NCBI RefSeq assembly: GCF_958450345.1
Contig: NC_088780.1
Location: forward strand, 114,898,226-114,962,225
DNA: 64,000 nt
Origin: Calliphora vicina
Taxonomy: Eukaryota; Arthropoda; Insecta; Diptera; Calliphoridae
Direction of reading: 5' to 3'
Shown: piece by piece, positions 53,517 through 64,000 of the stretch
Position numbering within the stretch: the stretch's first letter is position 1
Layout of the letters: the number at the start of each line of letters is the position of its first letter
Translations under genes and position numbers: made by a program
Notes under the pieces: generated by a model
What the model was told of the DNA's origin: nothing
Seen by the model: the letters and a program-made list of their open reading frames with translations, nothing else
Database searches by the model: none

Positions 53517-54739
53517 CACCACATGTACATATATTTTTCGACAGAATGATGAATTTCATGCCGAAAGTATGATTGTACTCTGTATCTTTGTCGATAAAAA
53601 TTATAGTTTTTTATGCTCAATGGTTTTTGCTATCGTGTCATGTTGGAACACAATTTTTAGACACAATCCACATTTATTATGTATTAATTTCAGTTTTCTA
53701 AATAAAATAATAATTAGCATATCTCCCCTATTTTACAAAACTTACCATGAATGCCACTGCATCAAATTATACGCAATTCAAAGCCGGTTGAATAACATTT
53801 TAAGCATTTTACAAAATAAACATACAAAATTTGTTTGTTTGTATTTAAAACACACCTTGAATTTTAGACTCAACCAGTTATATAAATGATTTTTAAATGT
53901 TTACAACATTTTACCGGTCATGTGGCTTAAAAATAACTTTAATTATGACCAAGTTCATAATCAGAATTTCACAAACAGTAACATTTGCAAGCATAAAAAA
54001 ACGCCAACATAAATGTTCACCCAACCCTAATATGAACATTTATACATTTTTTTTTATATATTTTTTTAATTTCACAATTTTAGCGCTAGATGAATAAAGA
54101 AGGAAAAAGAAAGGACACGCGACGTAATATTTATGTTGTTGACATTGTTTTGTCATGAATGGAGATTCATGTTTGCTATATTCTACAACTCTCGCTGTGA
54201 GTTTGTGAGTGCGAAAATGAGTTAAATGTATTTTTTTAAAAAATTTAATATTAGCATTTTGACATTTAATTAATAATTATGCGGGTTTATTATGAAACCA
54301 CCCTCAGCAGTATTATGTCATAAATAGTGTCAACTATTTTTTTTTTTATTTTTTGGTTGCAGGTTACAATGTTCATGGGTGTGTGTAAGGGCATGTGTTA
54401 AATTATTTTACTTTTTTAAGTAGTTAGTCTTGTAATAAAACAAAAAATGATAGTGTACGAGGGTTACCTCTATTAAAATAATAGACAAAACACAGAATAA
54501 CAAATACAAACATCTTTTACGATTTAACAACAATTGGCGGAAAATAGAATCAGCTTAATTTTCTGTAATGAATTTCCAATAAACTTAGTTTTAATGGAAA
54601 ACTTTTAACGTCAAAGTAGCTAATATAAGGGAATTTAAACAAGTAAGAGTGTTAAATTTTTGTACCATAGAGCCATATTACGGGAAGACATTTTTATGGG
54701 GGCTGGGAGAAATCATGAACCAATTCTTATCTACCATTT
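53517..54739. other. No feature recognised
   Basis: AT-rich DNA. An ORF at 53569-53889 (plus, 106 codons) has no identifiable similarity. A diverged family-A DINE phrase (GGGAAGACATTTTTATGGGG) lies near 54678. Confidence 0.4.
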
Positions 54740-54968
54740 TCAATTTTCAAAAGAAAAATATAATATTCAATCATATATATGATTGTATACTTAATTACTA
54801 CAATCATATATATGATTGCTACAATTATATGAATGGTGACTTGAACATATTATGATTACTGCAATCATATATATAATTACAGTAACCATAATATTGTTAA
54901 AAAAATTTTAAAAATTTATAAATGGTTATGGTAAACATGTACAACTATATTTCTTCTCTGAGTATAGT
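54740..54968. repeat. Partial copy of the palindromic MITE at 47733
   Basis: ATCATATATATGATTG units and a right end TACAACTATATTTCTTCTCTG match the 47733-48185 element. The left terminus is missing. Confidence 0.7.
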
Positions 54969-55084
54969 TTTAGATGGTTTTAATTGAGTTTTGTAAGATA
55001 ACTAACGAAAACAATTATGAAAAACTGATTTTCCAGGGTCCCATTCAATGAAAACCAAAAATGACACTTTTCTTTATTGACTAT

Positions 55085-55262
55085 GTTGCAATTTTCGGAC
55101 ATTTAGATGGCCAAAATGCATTAAAAGGCAAAAGAATTAAAATTTTTCCTATACGATATATACTAATTTAAAATCGATATATCTTGATTCCTAGACCTGA
55201 CCCAGCCAAATGCCGGGACACGTACAATTTTTTTTTACCGATCTAACATTTTCTTTCCATTG
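55085..55262 (-). repeat. Dispersed repeat D, inverted copy
   Basis: TTCGGACATTTAGATGGCC, AATCGATATATCTTGATTC and TAGACCTGACCCAGCC are the complement of repeat D at 22490-22675. Confidence 0.75.
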
Positions 55263-55309
55263 GCAGAACCCCCGCCGATCACTGACCCTACTATTTGTCG
55301 CATTGTGTT

Positions 55310-56580
55310 ATTATTGAAATTTAAGACAAAAAATCACAAATTTAGCCTTTTTGAGGCTAAATATAGCCTTTTTATTTACTCTTTAGCCTCGAAATTTTGG
55401 TTTTAGCTTCGTGGCTTTTTTCTAACCTTTTCTTAATTTCAAAATTTTTAGCCTTTTTAAATTTCAAAAAAGGCTAAAAATTTCGAGACTAAAGAGTAAA
55501 TAAAAAGGCTAAATTTATATTTGTGAACCATTTTCATTTTAATTCATTACTGATTTTCATTTAGCTTTTCAACATACTCAAGAATTGTGCAGTATTAAAA
55601 GAACAAATAACAATTGCCAATATCAAGTGGTTCAAAATGAAATAGAGTATTTTATATCTGAAAGCTTAAATGTCTAGCAAATTCTCTTTCAAGACAAAAT
55701 TGTTATTACACATTATATTCATCATTATATAATGGACAAGAGCCCCACAAACTCTTGAAGGCTTGTGATACTCGATGGCGATCAATAGCCGTTAAACGTC
55801 TTGTGGATCTATGCTTCGAGTTAAAACCCATTTTGTTTTAATTTCGTCAAACCAGCAATTCTAAAAAGCCAAACTTTTAAGTAATTAATACACTGATTAT
55901 AATTTGGCGTACCATCTTTTTTTAAAACCAGTATTGCACAAAGTACAAAAAGTAAATAAATCATTTGCTGTTTTCTGATTTAAAATTCAAGGAATTTGAT
56001 CCATTATCGTCGCCAATTGAAAATTGTTTAATGTTTTTGACACATTTTTCATACTAGTTTGATGAATGAGAGATAAAATAAAGAACGTTTTAATTAGTGA
56101 AGATTATGACAAAAATAATACGACAAATTAAACTAATTGAGCAATTGAGACAAAGATTACCATATGAAAACTCTACGCAAAATCAATTTTTTTCCCGTTG
56201 ATAATAAAGTAGTAAAACCAAAAAAAATATATTATGTCATATTGATAGTGAAAAATTAAAGTGCTAATAAAATTACGAAGCTTAAGGCTCAGGGGCAGAA
56301 TATATTAAACTACAAATGGACAAATATAGAACCAACAATGTCCATTTTCTGACATGGTTAATCTAGTATTTAACTTTTTAGTACTTCCTTTAAGTAAAGC
56401 AGATAAATTTTATGAACATATTTTCTAATTTTTTATTTAAAAATAAATATAAACCAAAATTCTTAATTTATAATATTTTAGCTTTTTTTTGGCTTTTTCT
56501 CTAAAGCGGTTTAGCTTTTTCTGGCCTATTTTTGAAGCCAATATAGCTTCTTTTTTCGCCAGCTCCTGGCAACACTGCAT
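55310..56580 (+). mobile_element. Decayed hAT transposon
   Basis: The right end CCAGCTCCTGGCAACACTG is the complement of the CAGTGTTGCCA terminus common in insect hAT elements. The left end (CATTGTGTTATTATTGAA near 55305) is eroded. A transposase motif survives at 55733-55835. AAAAAGGCTAAA and its complement form a hairpin at about 55368-55517, and similar AGCC/GGCT phrases lie near the right end. Confidence 0.65.
55733..55835 (+). pseudogene. hAT transposase fragment (DTRW block)
   Basis: Translation gives LLKACDTRWRSIAVKRLVDL then CFELK. KACDTRW-S-I is a strongly conserved block of hAT transposases, containing the Asp of the catalytic core region and the conserved Trp. Everything upstream and downstream is degenerate, with numerous stops. 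The fragment is non-functional. Confidence 0.75.
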
Positions 56581-57379
56581 ACAAGGAACAAGACCATCAT
56601 AGATTTGAGTATAATAATTTCATTCTCAGCAGATGCACTAGCTAGAAAATGTTATGAATTTTATTTCTTAAGTTTTATTTAAAAATACTTAATTTTAATA
56701 ATTATTTTTTAAGTTTTATTTATTACCCTAAAAATAATCATTATATTTTAAGTTTTATTTTTGGTTCAAATTATGATATTCATTTTTGAGTTTTATTTTT
56801 TTCATTGGAAAATAAAAATTATTTGTGGAGTTAATCAACTTTGTTCATTTATAAAACTTAATATGAATGAGGAATTTCTATGTTCGAAATATACTTAGGT
56901 TAAATGTATTAAATGAACATCGATTTCATTCAACTCATATAGATTAAATCCAACTCCCTGTTCCCATTCCGTCGTGTCACTATTCGTCTTGGCCCAACTC
57001 TCAACTGTAATCTACCGTCTCTGTCCCACAAATCTGGGTAATATTCTCATCTCCTTTCCTCCAGTTCCTTCATAAATTTTTTGTACTTTGAGATACATAA
57101 TATGTTAACCTTTAGATTTTTTATGAAAATTAATTCTTAATCGGAAAATATTCTGAAATGTCGACCGAAATAATTTTGAACAAAAATTTAATTTTTTCAG
57201 TTTCATTAATTTTTTTTTGTTATTTATCTATTTTATACAATTATTTCTTCTGAATGTACTTTATTTTTTCTAACCTCTATATGAAATATCTGACTTAATT
57301 TCAAAAAATATATATACGGAGTAAAATACCCACAGATAAATTAATTTCAAATCACTATCTACGGGTAAAATTATGAAAT
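56581..57379. other. No gene; AAGTTTTATTT-rich DNA
   Basis: AAGTTTTATTT or GAGTTTTATTT recurs four to five times at 56660-56810 with irregular spacing. Otherwise AT-rich without features. Confidence 0.5.
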
Positions 57380-57995
57380 TTATATATATATTGTATATCT
57401 GCGTTTTAGCAGGTAAACAATATTTAATTGTTTTTCAAAATAAAATTTTTTTTAAAAATTTGGAAAAAAAATTTATGACAAAAAAATTTTTTGTTGAAAA
57501 AAAATTCGGGTTAAAAAATATTTTTCCCGATTTTGACCCATTGTAGGTCCAACTTACTATAGCCTTATCTACATCGTTGCAATGGACTTTGAAATATCTA
57601 TCATTAGATATCCATATTGTCTATATTAATGACTTAGTAATCCAGATATAGATAAAAAATAGGTCAAAAATCGAGGTTGTCCCGATTTTTTGCTCATATC
57701 TCCGTTATTTATGGACCGATTTTGCTGATTTTAAATAGCAAACTTCTCGAAAGCATGTCTGACAGAATTATTGAAAATTTGGATCCCGCAGATATCTGGG
57801 GTCTTCAGAAAATTGATTTCAACAGACAGACGGACAGACAGACAGTCGGACAGACGGACATGGCTTAATCGACTCCGCTATCTATAAGGATCCAGAATAT
57901 ATATACTTTATAGGGTCGGAAATGCAAAATGTAGATATTACAAACGGAATGACAAACTTATATATACCCTTGCCACTCATGGTGAAGGGTATAAT
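57380..57995 (+). repeat. DINE-1-like repeat, family B
   Basis: It contains TCGAGGTTGTCCCGATTTTT, CAGACAGACGGACAGACAG, TATATACTTTATAGGGTCGG and a terminal hairpin CCCTTGCCACTCATGGTGAA GGG. The run GGACATGGCTTAATCGACTC followed by the AT core closely resembles the complement of Drosophila INE-1 (from memory). Confidence 0.75.
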
Positions 57996-58036
57996 AAAAC
58001 AAATTAGTTTGAAATTGGTTTTGTACATTGGACAGT

Positions 58037-58105
58037 GGGTTAGAAATGTTTTATTTTTTTTTGGAAATACTGAATTATTTCCAAAAAATAAAACGTTTCT
58101 AACCC
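58037..58105. repeat. 69-bp hairpin
   Basis: GGGTTAGAAATGTTTTATTT pairs with its complement around an ACTGAATT loop, with about 30 bp per arm. The opposite-strand ORFs across it are produced by the symmetry. Confidence 0.8.
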
Positions 58106-58305
58106 CTTGCGCAATGTATGTCTGCATGCAGCCTATGATATACAACATTGGTAGTTAAGAACTGAGATCGAAAAAACTTTAACACAAGTTTTTCACTTTT
58201 AACCCAAATATTATTTGATTTTTTTTTGATCACGTTACCTTTGTAAAGCATGTCAGTTATTATGTTTAATGTCAATTATGTTCATTTGTTGTTAATCTGA
58301 TTCAA

Positions 58306-59060
58306 ATGAGTGACGAGAAAAAAGAGAGTACTGAAATAATTAAATATTTTCAACGAAACCCAACTTACTCCTACAAAAAGTTGGCCAAACCATCAAAGGT
58401 GTGCCGTCAAACTGATTCCTATGTTATTAAACAGTTAAACAGGAGAACTTGTCTGTAGATAGAAAAACTGGTTCATGTAGAAGGAATGGTCCACATGATG
58501 TTTGTAAAGCCAATACATAGAAATTATTTTCAAAAGAACTCCCACCACATCCGGTAGGAAAGCAGTCCGGTTAGCTTAGTACTCGGATTATTTGGTACGA
58601 AAAGTTAAAGCCAATGCAGGTTTAAAAACACACAAAGCTCGAAAAGTTCCTGACAGGAAATCTGCTAAAAATTTAGAGGCCAAAGACAGGGCATGGAAAT
58701 TTAAGCCAAATTTTATAAAAAATATACCTGCTGAATAATGGATGACGAAACGTATGTACTGATGCTGATGTTGCTGATGCTCGAGGGTATGCTGTAGAAA
58801 AGTTTAGGACCCAAAAGTAGAAAATTTTCCCAAAAAGTTCTTGGCATGGCAATCAATATTCAGTTGCGGCAAAAAAAAGCCAAACATTTGTTACCGAAAT
58901 TTACATCAAGGAATGTTTAAAAAAGAGGATGCTTCCATTCATGAGACTTCTTAATGAGTCCACTTATTTTTGACCTGATTTGACATTCTGTCACTACGTT
59001 AAGCAAGGTCTTGAGTGGAACAAGAACAATAGTGTGTTATTTATTAGAGTATCTTCAATA
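58306..59060 (+). pseudogene. Tc1/mariner-superfamily transposase, decayed
   Basis: From ATG 58306 the frame gives MSDEKKESTEIIKYFQRNPT then SYKKLAKPSKVCRQT, a helix-turn-helix-like N-terminus. After stops, pieces read ARKVPDR, MDDETYV (first catalytic Asp), ADARGYAVEKFRTQK, EIYIKECL, and finally PDLTFCHYVKQGLEWNKNNS (second Asp in the PDLasCHY block). The order matches a mariner-like transposase, with many stops and frameshifts. A GATGCT-rich slip near 58770 has expanded the sequence after DETYV. Element ends are not found. Confidence 0.8.
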
Positions 59061-60143
59061 AAATCTAAATAAATATCAACGGTTTAAGCTAGCTAACTAA
59101 TAATTCAAATTAAACATTAACTAAAGACAAACGGTCATTTTTCTCTTCACCATCAATATTGGGAACTCATTTAAAACACTAAATCACAAAAATCATAAGT
59201 ATCTTCTAAAATAATTATTCGACATCAAATGTTTTGATACCATTTTCAAGGGCCTGAATTGCCAATTACGACATATAAATAACAATTTCTTTTATGAAAA
59301 CTCTCTTCATGTCAAAATATACACCTACAATAACGATTAACACAAATCGATGCCGAACATATTAAATTAATAAAAAAAACCTCTTGTCAGTTTCAAAATA
59401 TTTGTTTTAATTATCTTAATTTTAAAATTATTTTATCACTGATTCTCCAAAATGTTTGATTTTTATCATATATGAGATTTATTGTATTTATAATGCTTTT
59501 TTCAGCTGAAGGAATGAGCTTGAGATTCTTCATTCATTTTACCGATCTTTGATTATATGTATGTAAAATATACATTGTATATGTACATATAAATATTTTG
59601 ACAACCTTATCACTCGACCCCCGTTCAATGTTGGCACATATGCGTGCATATTAACACCTGCATATGTTGATTTATAAATATTTTTATTTTTTACTACTCA
59701 TATGCATAATTTGATTTCTTAAATGCTAGGTCACGATTTCTCACACATTCATACTCGCAGGAAACATAAATGTGTCATAATGGTCATATATGTACTTAAC
59801 ACACACACACCCACCCACAAAAAGAGTCCTTTCTATGGACTTGCTGTTGTATAAATACATAAAAACATGAATGTATGCGTGTTTAACTTTTATATCATTA
59901 GGACTTCATATGATTTATTATTAATGCCAGTTCTGTCTAAGGAACTGTATCATTTACCAAATGTTTATTTCAGCTAAATTTGGCATTATTATACAGTTAA
60001 TTAGTTCATTTTAATTAATGTTCATGTTTCTTTTTAATTTTATTTCAAAACTACAAATATATTGTTGAAAAATGTGGCTGCATGCAATTTGATTAAAACA
60101 TATTTATTTACGTCCAAATATTCGAGAATTTTAAAAATTATGT
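59061..60143. other. No gene; short AC repeat
   Basis: An (AC)n run lies at about 59799-59818. The rest is AT-rich and possibly single-copy, without ORFs or bounded repeats. Confidence 0.45.
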
Positions 60144-60147
60144 TTAA

Positions 60148-61597
60148 CCCTCGGAGGTATAGGGATTTTTTGGCGCTAAACGGTATAACCAGGTCTGTGC
60201 AGACCTATATGGGATTTGTATGGAAATGCATAGGCAGATATCCTAAAAGTGTGTGTAAATTTTGTTATGCTAGGAAAAATAAAAAATTAACAACAAAAGC
60301 ACATTTTAATACATTTTAGGTAGCTACATACGCTATTTTATTTTAAAGGCAACAAAACAAATATAATTTACGGCATATTATATGCGAATACCTGGCATGT
60401 GAATGCTGCAAACGAACCGGCTATTTGCAATATATGCAATGAAACCGTGATTTTTTGCTGTTTTTTGTCCAATTTATAACAAAGTGAGCACGATGGACTA
60501 CTTGAAGAGGATACGGAGTTGGTCATACACCGAATAATGCCATTGAAACGTCCGCCATATTGAAAAACAAGGCTAACGGCCAATGGTTTGTGGATCGTTT
60601 GCAAGTGTAAACACCAACCATCTGATCCATGGTGTCCACTCCGGATTTATACTTATTATAATCCAATATTTTAAATGGCTTCTGTGCTAGATTCGATGAG
60701 TCTACGAGTGCGACATGACTGCGACATTATTGTTGTGGTAACATAATAAGGTTCTCAATGTCTCTCTTTAAGGATACAACCTCTCCTTTGCTATGCAGGC
60801 TTTGTTTCTTCGAATGGTTCCTACATAACCCAACCGTTTTGTCATTAAAATCGTGGCCAAATCATATGCCGATAAAATGTATCAGCATAAATTTCTGAAT
60901 AACGTTCTCGCCTAGATTTGCCGCACGTGCTTCGTTTGCTTGTTTTCCAATATAAATTATTCCTTTCAGTGGGTAATTGGAGGTGGAGTCGCATATCCAC
61001 CAGATATTTATGCCGTATTTGGCTGGCTTTGATGGAATATATTGGAAGAAGCGTACGGAAACAATTGCTCATCAACTGTTATCTGGCTATCCGGAACATA
61101 TCGGCACTCCAAGTTGTTCATGAGCATGTTCCAAACGTCGTCGATAGTCGCTGATTTAATTTCTACTACTCGAGCGAATTGTCAAATCGATCGTACTTGA
61201 GAATATGTCTATATCGGATAACATACATCGGTACCTAGTAGATTGGGTTTCCATTATTGCTCCACAACTCAGGAGCAAGCTGGTTGTTTGACCCAAATAT
61301 GCCGGAAAACAAAGTAATGCAAATAAAAGCATATATTTCGTTTTCCGTCACTGCAATTTACACACAATTTGTTCATAGGTCTGCACAGACCTGGTTATAT
61401 CGTTTGAACCAAAATATTTGAAAATCTGGTTTGAACCGAATCCGTAACCACAATCGGTTATATTTTTTTCTCATTGAGCCAGGTGAATGTTGCTCCAGGA
61501 AGTCATGAAGGTATTTGTCTTTAACACGAAAAACAATAAAGTTATACACACTTTTATATGCAAAAGGTCTGCACAGACCTGGTTATACCTCCGAGGG
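60148..61597 (-). mobile_element. piggyBac-like transposon, internally deleted
   Basis: The ends CCCTCGGAGGTATA and TATACCTCCGAGGG are perfectly inverted and flanked by TTAA (60144-60147 and 61598-61601), diagnostic of piggyBac insertion. Subterminal CCAGGTCTGTGCAGACCT motifs occur at both sides (60189 and two near 61375 and 61567). The transposase is on the minus strand. At 1450 bp it is about a kilobase shorter than an autonomous piggyBac. Confidence 0.95.
60350..61330 (-). pseudogene. piggyBac transposase, broken
   Basis: Minus-strand segments, in order and in shifting frames, read LAPELWSNNGNPIY, RYRHILKYDRFDN, VDEQLFPYASS, KYGINIWWICDSTSNYPLKG, IIYIGKQANEARAANLGENV, LGYVGTIRRNKACIAKE, SGVDTMDQMVGVYTCKRST and WPLALFFNMADVS, followed by remnants of the C-terminal cysteine-rich finger (CSLCYKL, FHCIYC). 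These are the standard piggyBac transposase blocks, including the catalytic-domain Asp in VDEQL and CDSTSNY. At least four frameshifts or stops and an internal deletion make it inactive. Confidence 0.92.
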
Positions 61598-61692
61598 TTA
61601 AGTTAGTTAAAAATGTTAATAATTTTGATTTAATATACAACATTTACAAGTATGTATGTAATTAAAAAAATAGCAGTTATTAAATGTGATTA

Positions 61693-62581
61693 CACAGGTC
61701 AACAGCAAAAAAAAAGTCTTCACTAACCACTATATAGATTTGATGCGTCATGGTTACCTAAGTACTGAAATGGTAAAATTTTTTAATAATTTATGATAAC
61801 TCAAAAAGGGTTAGTCCGATATTATTGAAGTAAACTTGGAGAACAAATTGAAGAAAAAAATATATTTGTTGCTTTAATTTGTTATTATAACTCTGAAACT
61901 ACTGAGCCGATTAAAACGCAATATATATGTAAAAATTTGTACATAGCATGGAGAAAATGTTTTTAAAATTCAATCAATGGAAAGAAGAACATTAGCTACT
62001 AAATTTTATGTACATATATCAAACAAAAAAGTAAAATTTTCTGAAAAAAGCGAATTCACTTAATTGTGAATAAATTCGAAAATAATCCATCGATTTTTAT
62101 GATCGATAACTCATTTTGTTGCTAAAAAAGCGAATTCACTTAATTGTGAATACATTGGAAAATAATCCATCGATTTTTATGATCGATATCTCATTTTGTT
62201 GCTTATATGGCTTTGCGACAATGTAATAAACGAGAACAAGTTCAGCCGTTTTCGATTTTTCATGAGTTTTTAAAATACAAAAATTTGCTATTTTCACGTA
62301 AAAAATATATTTTTTGCTTCAATTTGTTATTATAACTCCGAAACTACTAAGACGCAATATATAACAGATAAAAGGTCATGTAAATTTGAACTTTTTTAAG
62401 TTTATTTCAATAATATCGGACTAACTCTTTTTGAGTTATCATAAATTATGTGGAGAAACATCTAAAAATATTCACAATTTTAGAAAAAAAATTTAAAAAA
62501 ATTGAATTTTAAATTTGGACTATATTTGTACTACTGGAAACACAATACCTCAAAATTGTCTATCGATTTTTTTGCCCTGTG
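61693..62581. mobile_element. Foldback DNA element with CACAGG ends
   Basis: It starts CACAGGTCAACAGCAAAAA and ends TTTTTTTGCCCTGTG, flanked by TTA (61690-61692 and 62582-62584). Inner blocks such as GATATTATTGAAGTAAACTT, TTAGTCCGATATTATTG and TTTGTTATTATAACTC are repeated inverted or direct. The partial copy at 4726-4927 supports a mobile family. CAC ends with a 3-bp duplication would fit a CACTA/CMC-like or Harbinger-like origin; I cannot choose. Confidence 0.75.
62044..62203 (+). repeat. 80-bp tandem duplication
   Basis: AAAAAAGCGAATTCACTTAA...TTTTGTTGCT occurs twice with an 80-bp period and only a few mismatches, inside the foldback element. Confidence 0.9.
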
Positions 62582-63093
62582 TTATTTACCACGCCATTAT
62601 TTGTAACTTTTAAAATAAAGTTAGTATACCAGGGTGACCCTTATTTTGGACATTTGCGATTTTCAAGGACTAATATCCTGAAAATTCTAGCAAAATTAGA
62701 TAACGTTTAGATGCTTCACATACAATGGAAACTTTTCCAAATATTCCATATGTAGCCCAAAATTTCAAATATTTTTTTAAAATAAAAATTAGTTTTTTAG
62801 TATTTTACTTGTATAGTTTTATTTATATAAATTAACTGAAAAACAATCAACATAATTAATTATATTCTGAAAAAAGGGAACAAAATTAAAAATATTCACT
62901 ATTTCGCTACTGACAAAACAATGGAAACTTTTAAACTTCTGCAAGAAAGAAGTGTAAAACGAAAATAATATTTAAAAGAACGATGTAAAAAGCATCCTGT
63001 TTACAGTTATTTTATTTTATTTTTAAATTCTGGTAATTTTTCACAATTTCTTTTTCTAAGTTTTTCGCATAATTGCTTTTTTTCAAAGTTAAA

Positions 63094-63716
63094 ATGGCTA
63101 AAGTTGAGATTTGTGAAGACTTAAAAAATAAAATAATTAACGATTTTAAAGCTGGTTTAAAAGAAAAAAGTATCTGTGAAAAATATTCAATAATAAATCA
63201 GCAGTTTCAAAAATTATAAAGAAATTTCGTGAGACCGATTCTGTAAAAACTCAACATTTAGATGGAAGACCTCGTAAGACTACTCCTAAAAATATCTCCT
63301 CGAGAGTTTGTTAATAGCCTAAAATTAGAAATAAGTACCCGAACAGTTAGTCGCAGGGCAAATGAGGCTGGTCTTGGTTGCCGAATGGTCGACGAATCCA
63401 AATACAATTTAAGTGATGGAAGAACATTTGTAAGACGACCAAAGGGAAAAAAATTAGATCCATAGTACACAAATAAGACTGTAAAGTTTGGCGGTGGCAA
63501 TAATATGGTATGGAGATGTTTTTCAGGCAAAGTATTGTAGATCGTAAAATAAGGACCCAAAATTACACCAGGAAGGAAGACTTATCGGGGGCGGTTATAA
63601 GGGAATGGCAAAATATTTCAAAGGAGACCATTGACTCTTTAATTGGTTCAATGCAATGTGTAGCAGTTATAAAAAATAAGGGATACCCAACAAAATATTT
63701 AGTTATTGCAATCTAA
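63094..63716 (+). pseudogene. Tc1 transposase, frameshifted and deleted
   Basis: From ATG 63094 the translation runs MAKVEICEDLKNKIINDFKA, then KEKSICEKYSI (paired-like helix-turn-helix). After frameshifts it gives HLDGRPRKTTPKNISS, LKLEISTRTVSRRANEAGLG and VDESKYNLSDGRTFVRRPKG, the latter with the first catalytic Asp in the (F)SDESK block. YTNKTVKFGGGNNMVW and CFSG follow. A deletion then removes the second Asp and the DD34E glutamate region, leaving EWQNISKETIDSLIGSMQ and KNKGYPTKY at the C-terminus. It is a typical dead Tc1 copy. The stop after KKLD-P and others confirm inactivity. Confidence 0.88.
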
Positions 63717-63796
63717 GTTGAATTTAAGTTGTTTCCAATTAAAAACTATTTTTCTATTTCATTTACATACATATACATTAGAGTTCGTTTGTGACC

Positions 63797-63869
63797 AGGT
63801 CACGTCATTTGATTTTCGGGTATCATAATTTTTGACCAGGTCACGTCATTTGATTTTAGGGTATCATAA
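63797..63869 (+). repeat. Two 38-bp tandem units with TGACCAGGTCACGTCA
   Basis: TTGACCAGGTCACGTCATTT or TGTGACCAGGTCACGTC, followed by GATTTTCGGGTATCATAA or GATTTTAGGGTATCATAA, occurs twice. A TTAGAGT motif precedes the pair at about 63779. Confidence 0.85.
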
Positions 63870-64000
63870 AGCCATTATAAACTTATCAAAATGGTACCAA
63901 TATTTCCTTTCTATCACAACCCGTTAAAAAGTTATGTGGCTTTAAAAATGTTTTGTTAAGGCAAGCTAATAAAAAAATTTCTAAACTTTTGTTTACCAAA

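Larger units (their letters stand above)
62629..64000 (+). mobile_element. Tc1-like transposon, right end beyond or lost
   Basis: CCAGGGTGACCCTTATTTTG after TA at 62627-62628 looks like a Tc1 terminal repeat, and a degenerate transposase follows. I do not see the complementary terminus before the window ends, so the right boundary is open. Confidence 0.55.

Noticed and set aside
53569..53889. 106-codon ORF with hydrophobic, cysteine-containing sequence
   Set aside because: No domain is recognisable, it is bordered by AT-rich non-coding DNA, and its length alone is not convincing. I could not separate it from chance.
57882..58158. Overlapping ORFs on opposite strands near 58 kb
   Set aside because: They run over the DINE terminal hairpin and the 69-bp hairpin; the symmetry gives open frames on both strands.
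60200..61154. Plus-strand ORFs at 60062-60319 and 60918-61154
   Set aside because: The first only overlaps the left end of the piggyBac element; the second lies antisense to its recognisable transposase. Neither shows similarity on its own strand.

Overview
This 64-kb window is strongly AT-rich eukaryotic DNA and looks like a repeat-packed intergenic or intronic stretch of a fly genome. The best clues to the host are at least ten copies of DINE-1/INE-1-like (Helentron-type) repeats, abundant MITEs, Tc1/mariner, hAT, piggyBac and Helitron remnants, and an I-clade LINE. I infer a calyptrate dipteran (blow fly or house fly relative), but the species cannot be fixed from the sequence. I recognise no host protein gene, rRNA or tRNA. 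Every protein-coding segment I can name belongs to a transposable element.

The centrepiece is a 5.8-kb I-clade LINE at 41504-47280. It is bounded by a 10-bp target-site duplication (TCCTACACTG) and ends in 15 A residues. It has a gag-like ORF1 with three zinc knuckles and an ORF2 with endonuclease, reverse transcriptase and RNase H. The roughly 0.6-kb spacer between them is filled by an unrecognised 221-codon ORF for a hydrophobic, multi-helix protein. The first ATG of ORF2 lies inside the first endonuclease motif. One in-frame TAG separates RNase H from a C-terminal Cys/His domain. The element sits inside the reverse transcriptase of an older, antisense LINE (41257-41493 and 47281-47590).

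Left third (1-22 kb): a TIR element cut by the window edge; a PIF/Harbinger remnant with a MADF start and a nested MITE (2181-3164); a DINE-like copy; a Helitron carrying a helicase fragment (4928-5541) inserted in a MITE; a possible solo LTR (5791-6358); two minus-strand Helitrons carrying a roughly 115-bp minisatellite (8130-9757 and 14839-16101); a 1.6-kb palindrome (12959-14575); a foldback element (16717-17775); and a nested hAT system (18905-21520).

Middle (22-41 kb): paired hairpin MITEs; a 2.2-kb foldback hAT-like element containing a DINE-like unit, a Tc1 and a further repeat (25712-27958); a 1.3-kb palindrome (28430-29750); a triple nest of DINE, Tc1/mariner-like and hAT MITE (32230-33960); a DINE copy split by a truncated LINE; a Harbinger-like MITE; and a diverged tandem array (39110-39830).

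Right third (47-64 kb): a palindromic MITE; a C/A-rich stretch that could be non-coding exon (49790-50080); tandem arrays (52230-53516); a hAT remnant; a DINE copy; a mariner-like pseudogene (58306-59060); an internally deleted piggyBac with intact TTAA ends (60148-61597); a foldback element (61693-62581); and a Tc1 pseudogene running towards the right edge. Target-site duplications, interrupted reading frames and empty-site paralogues inside the window allow many insertions to be placed in relative order.
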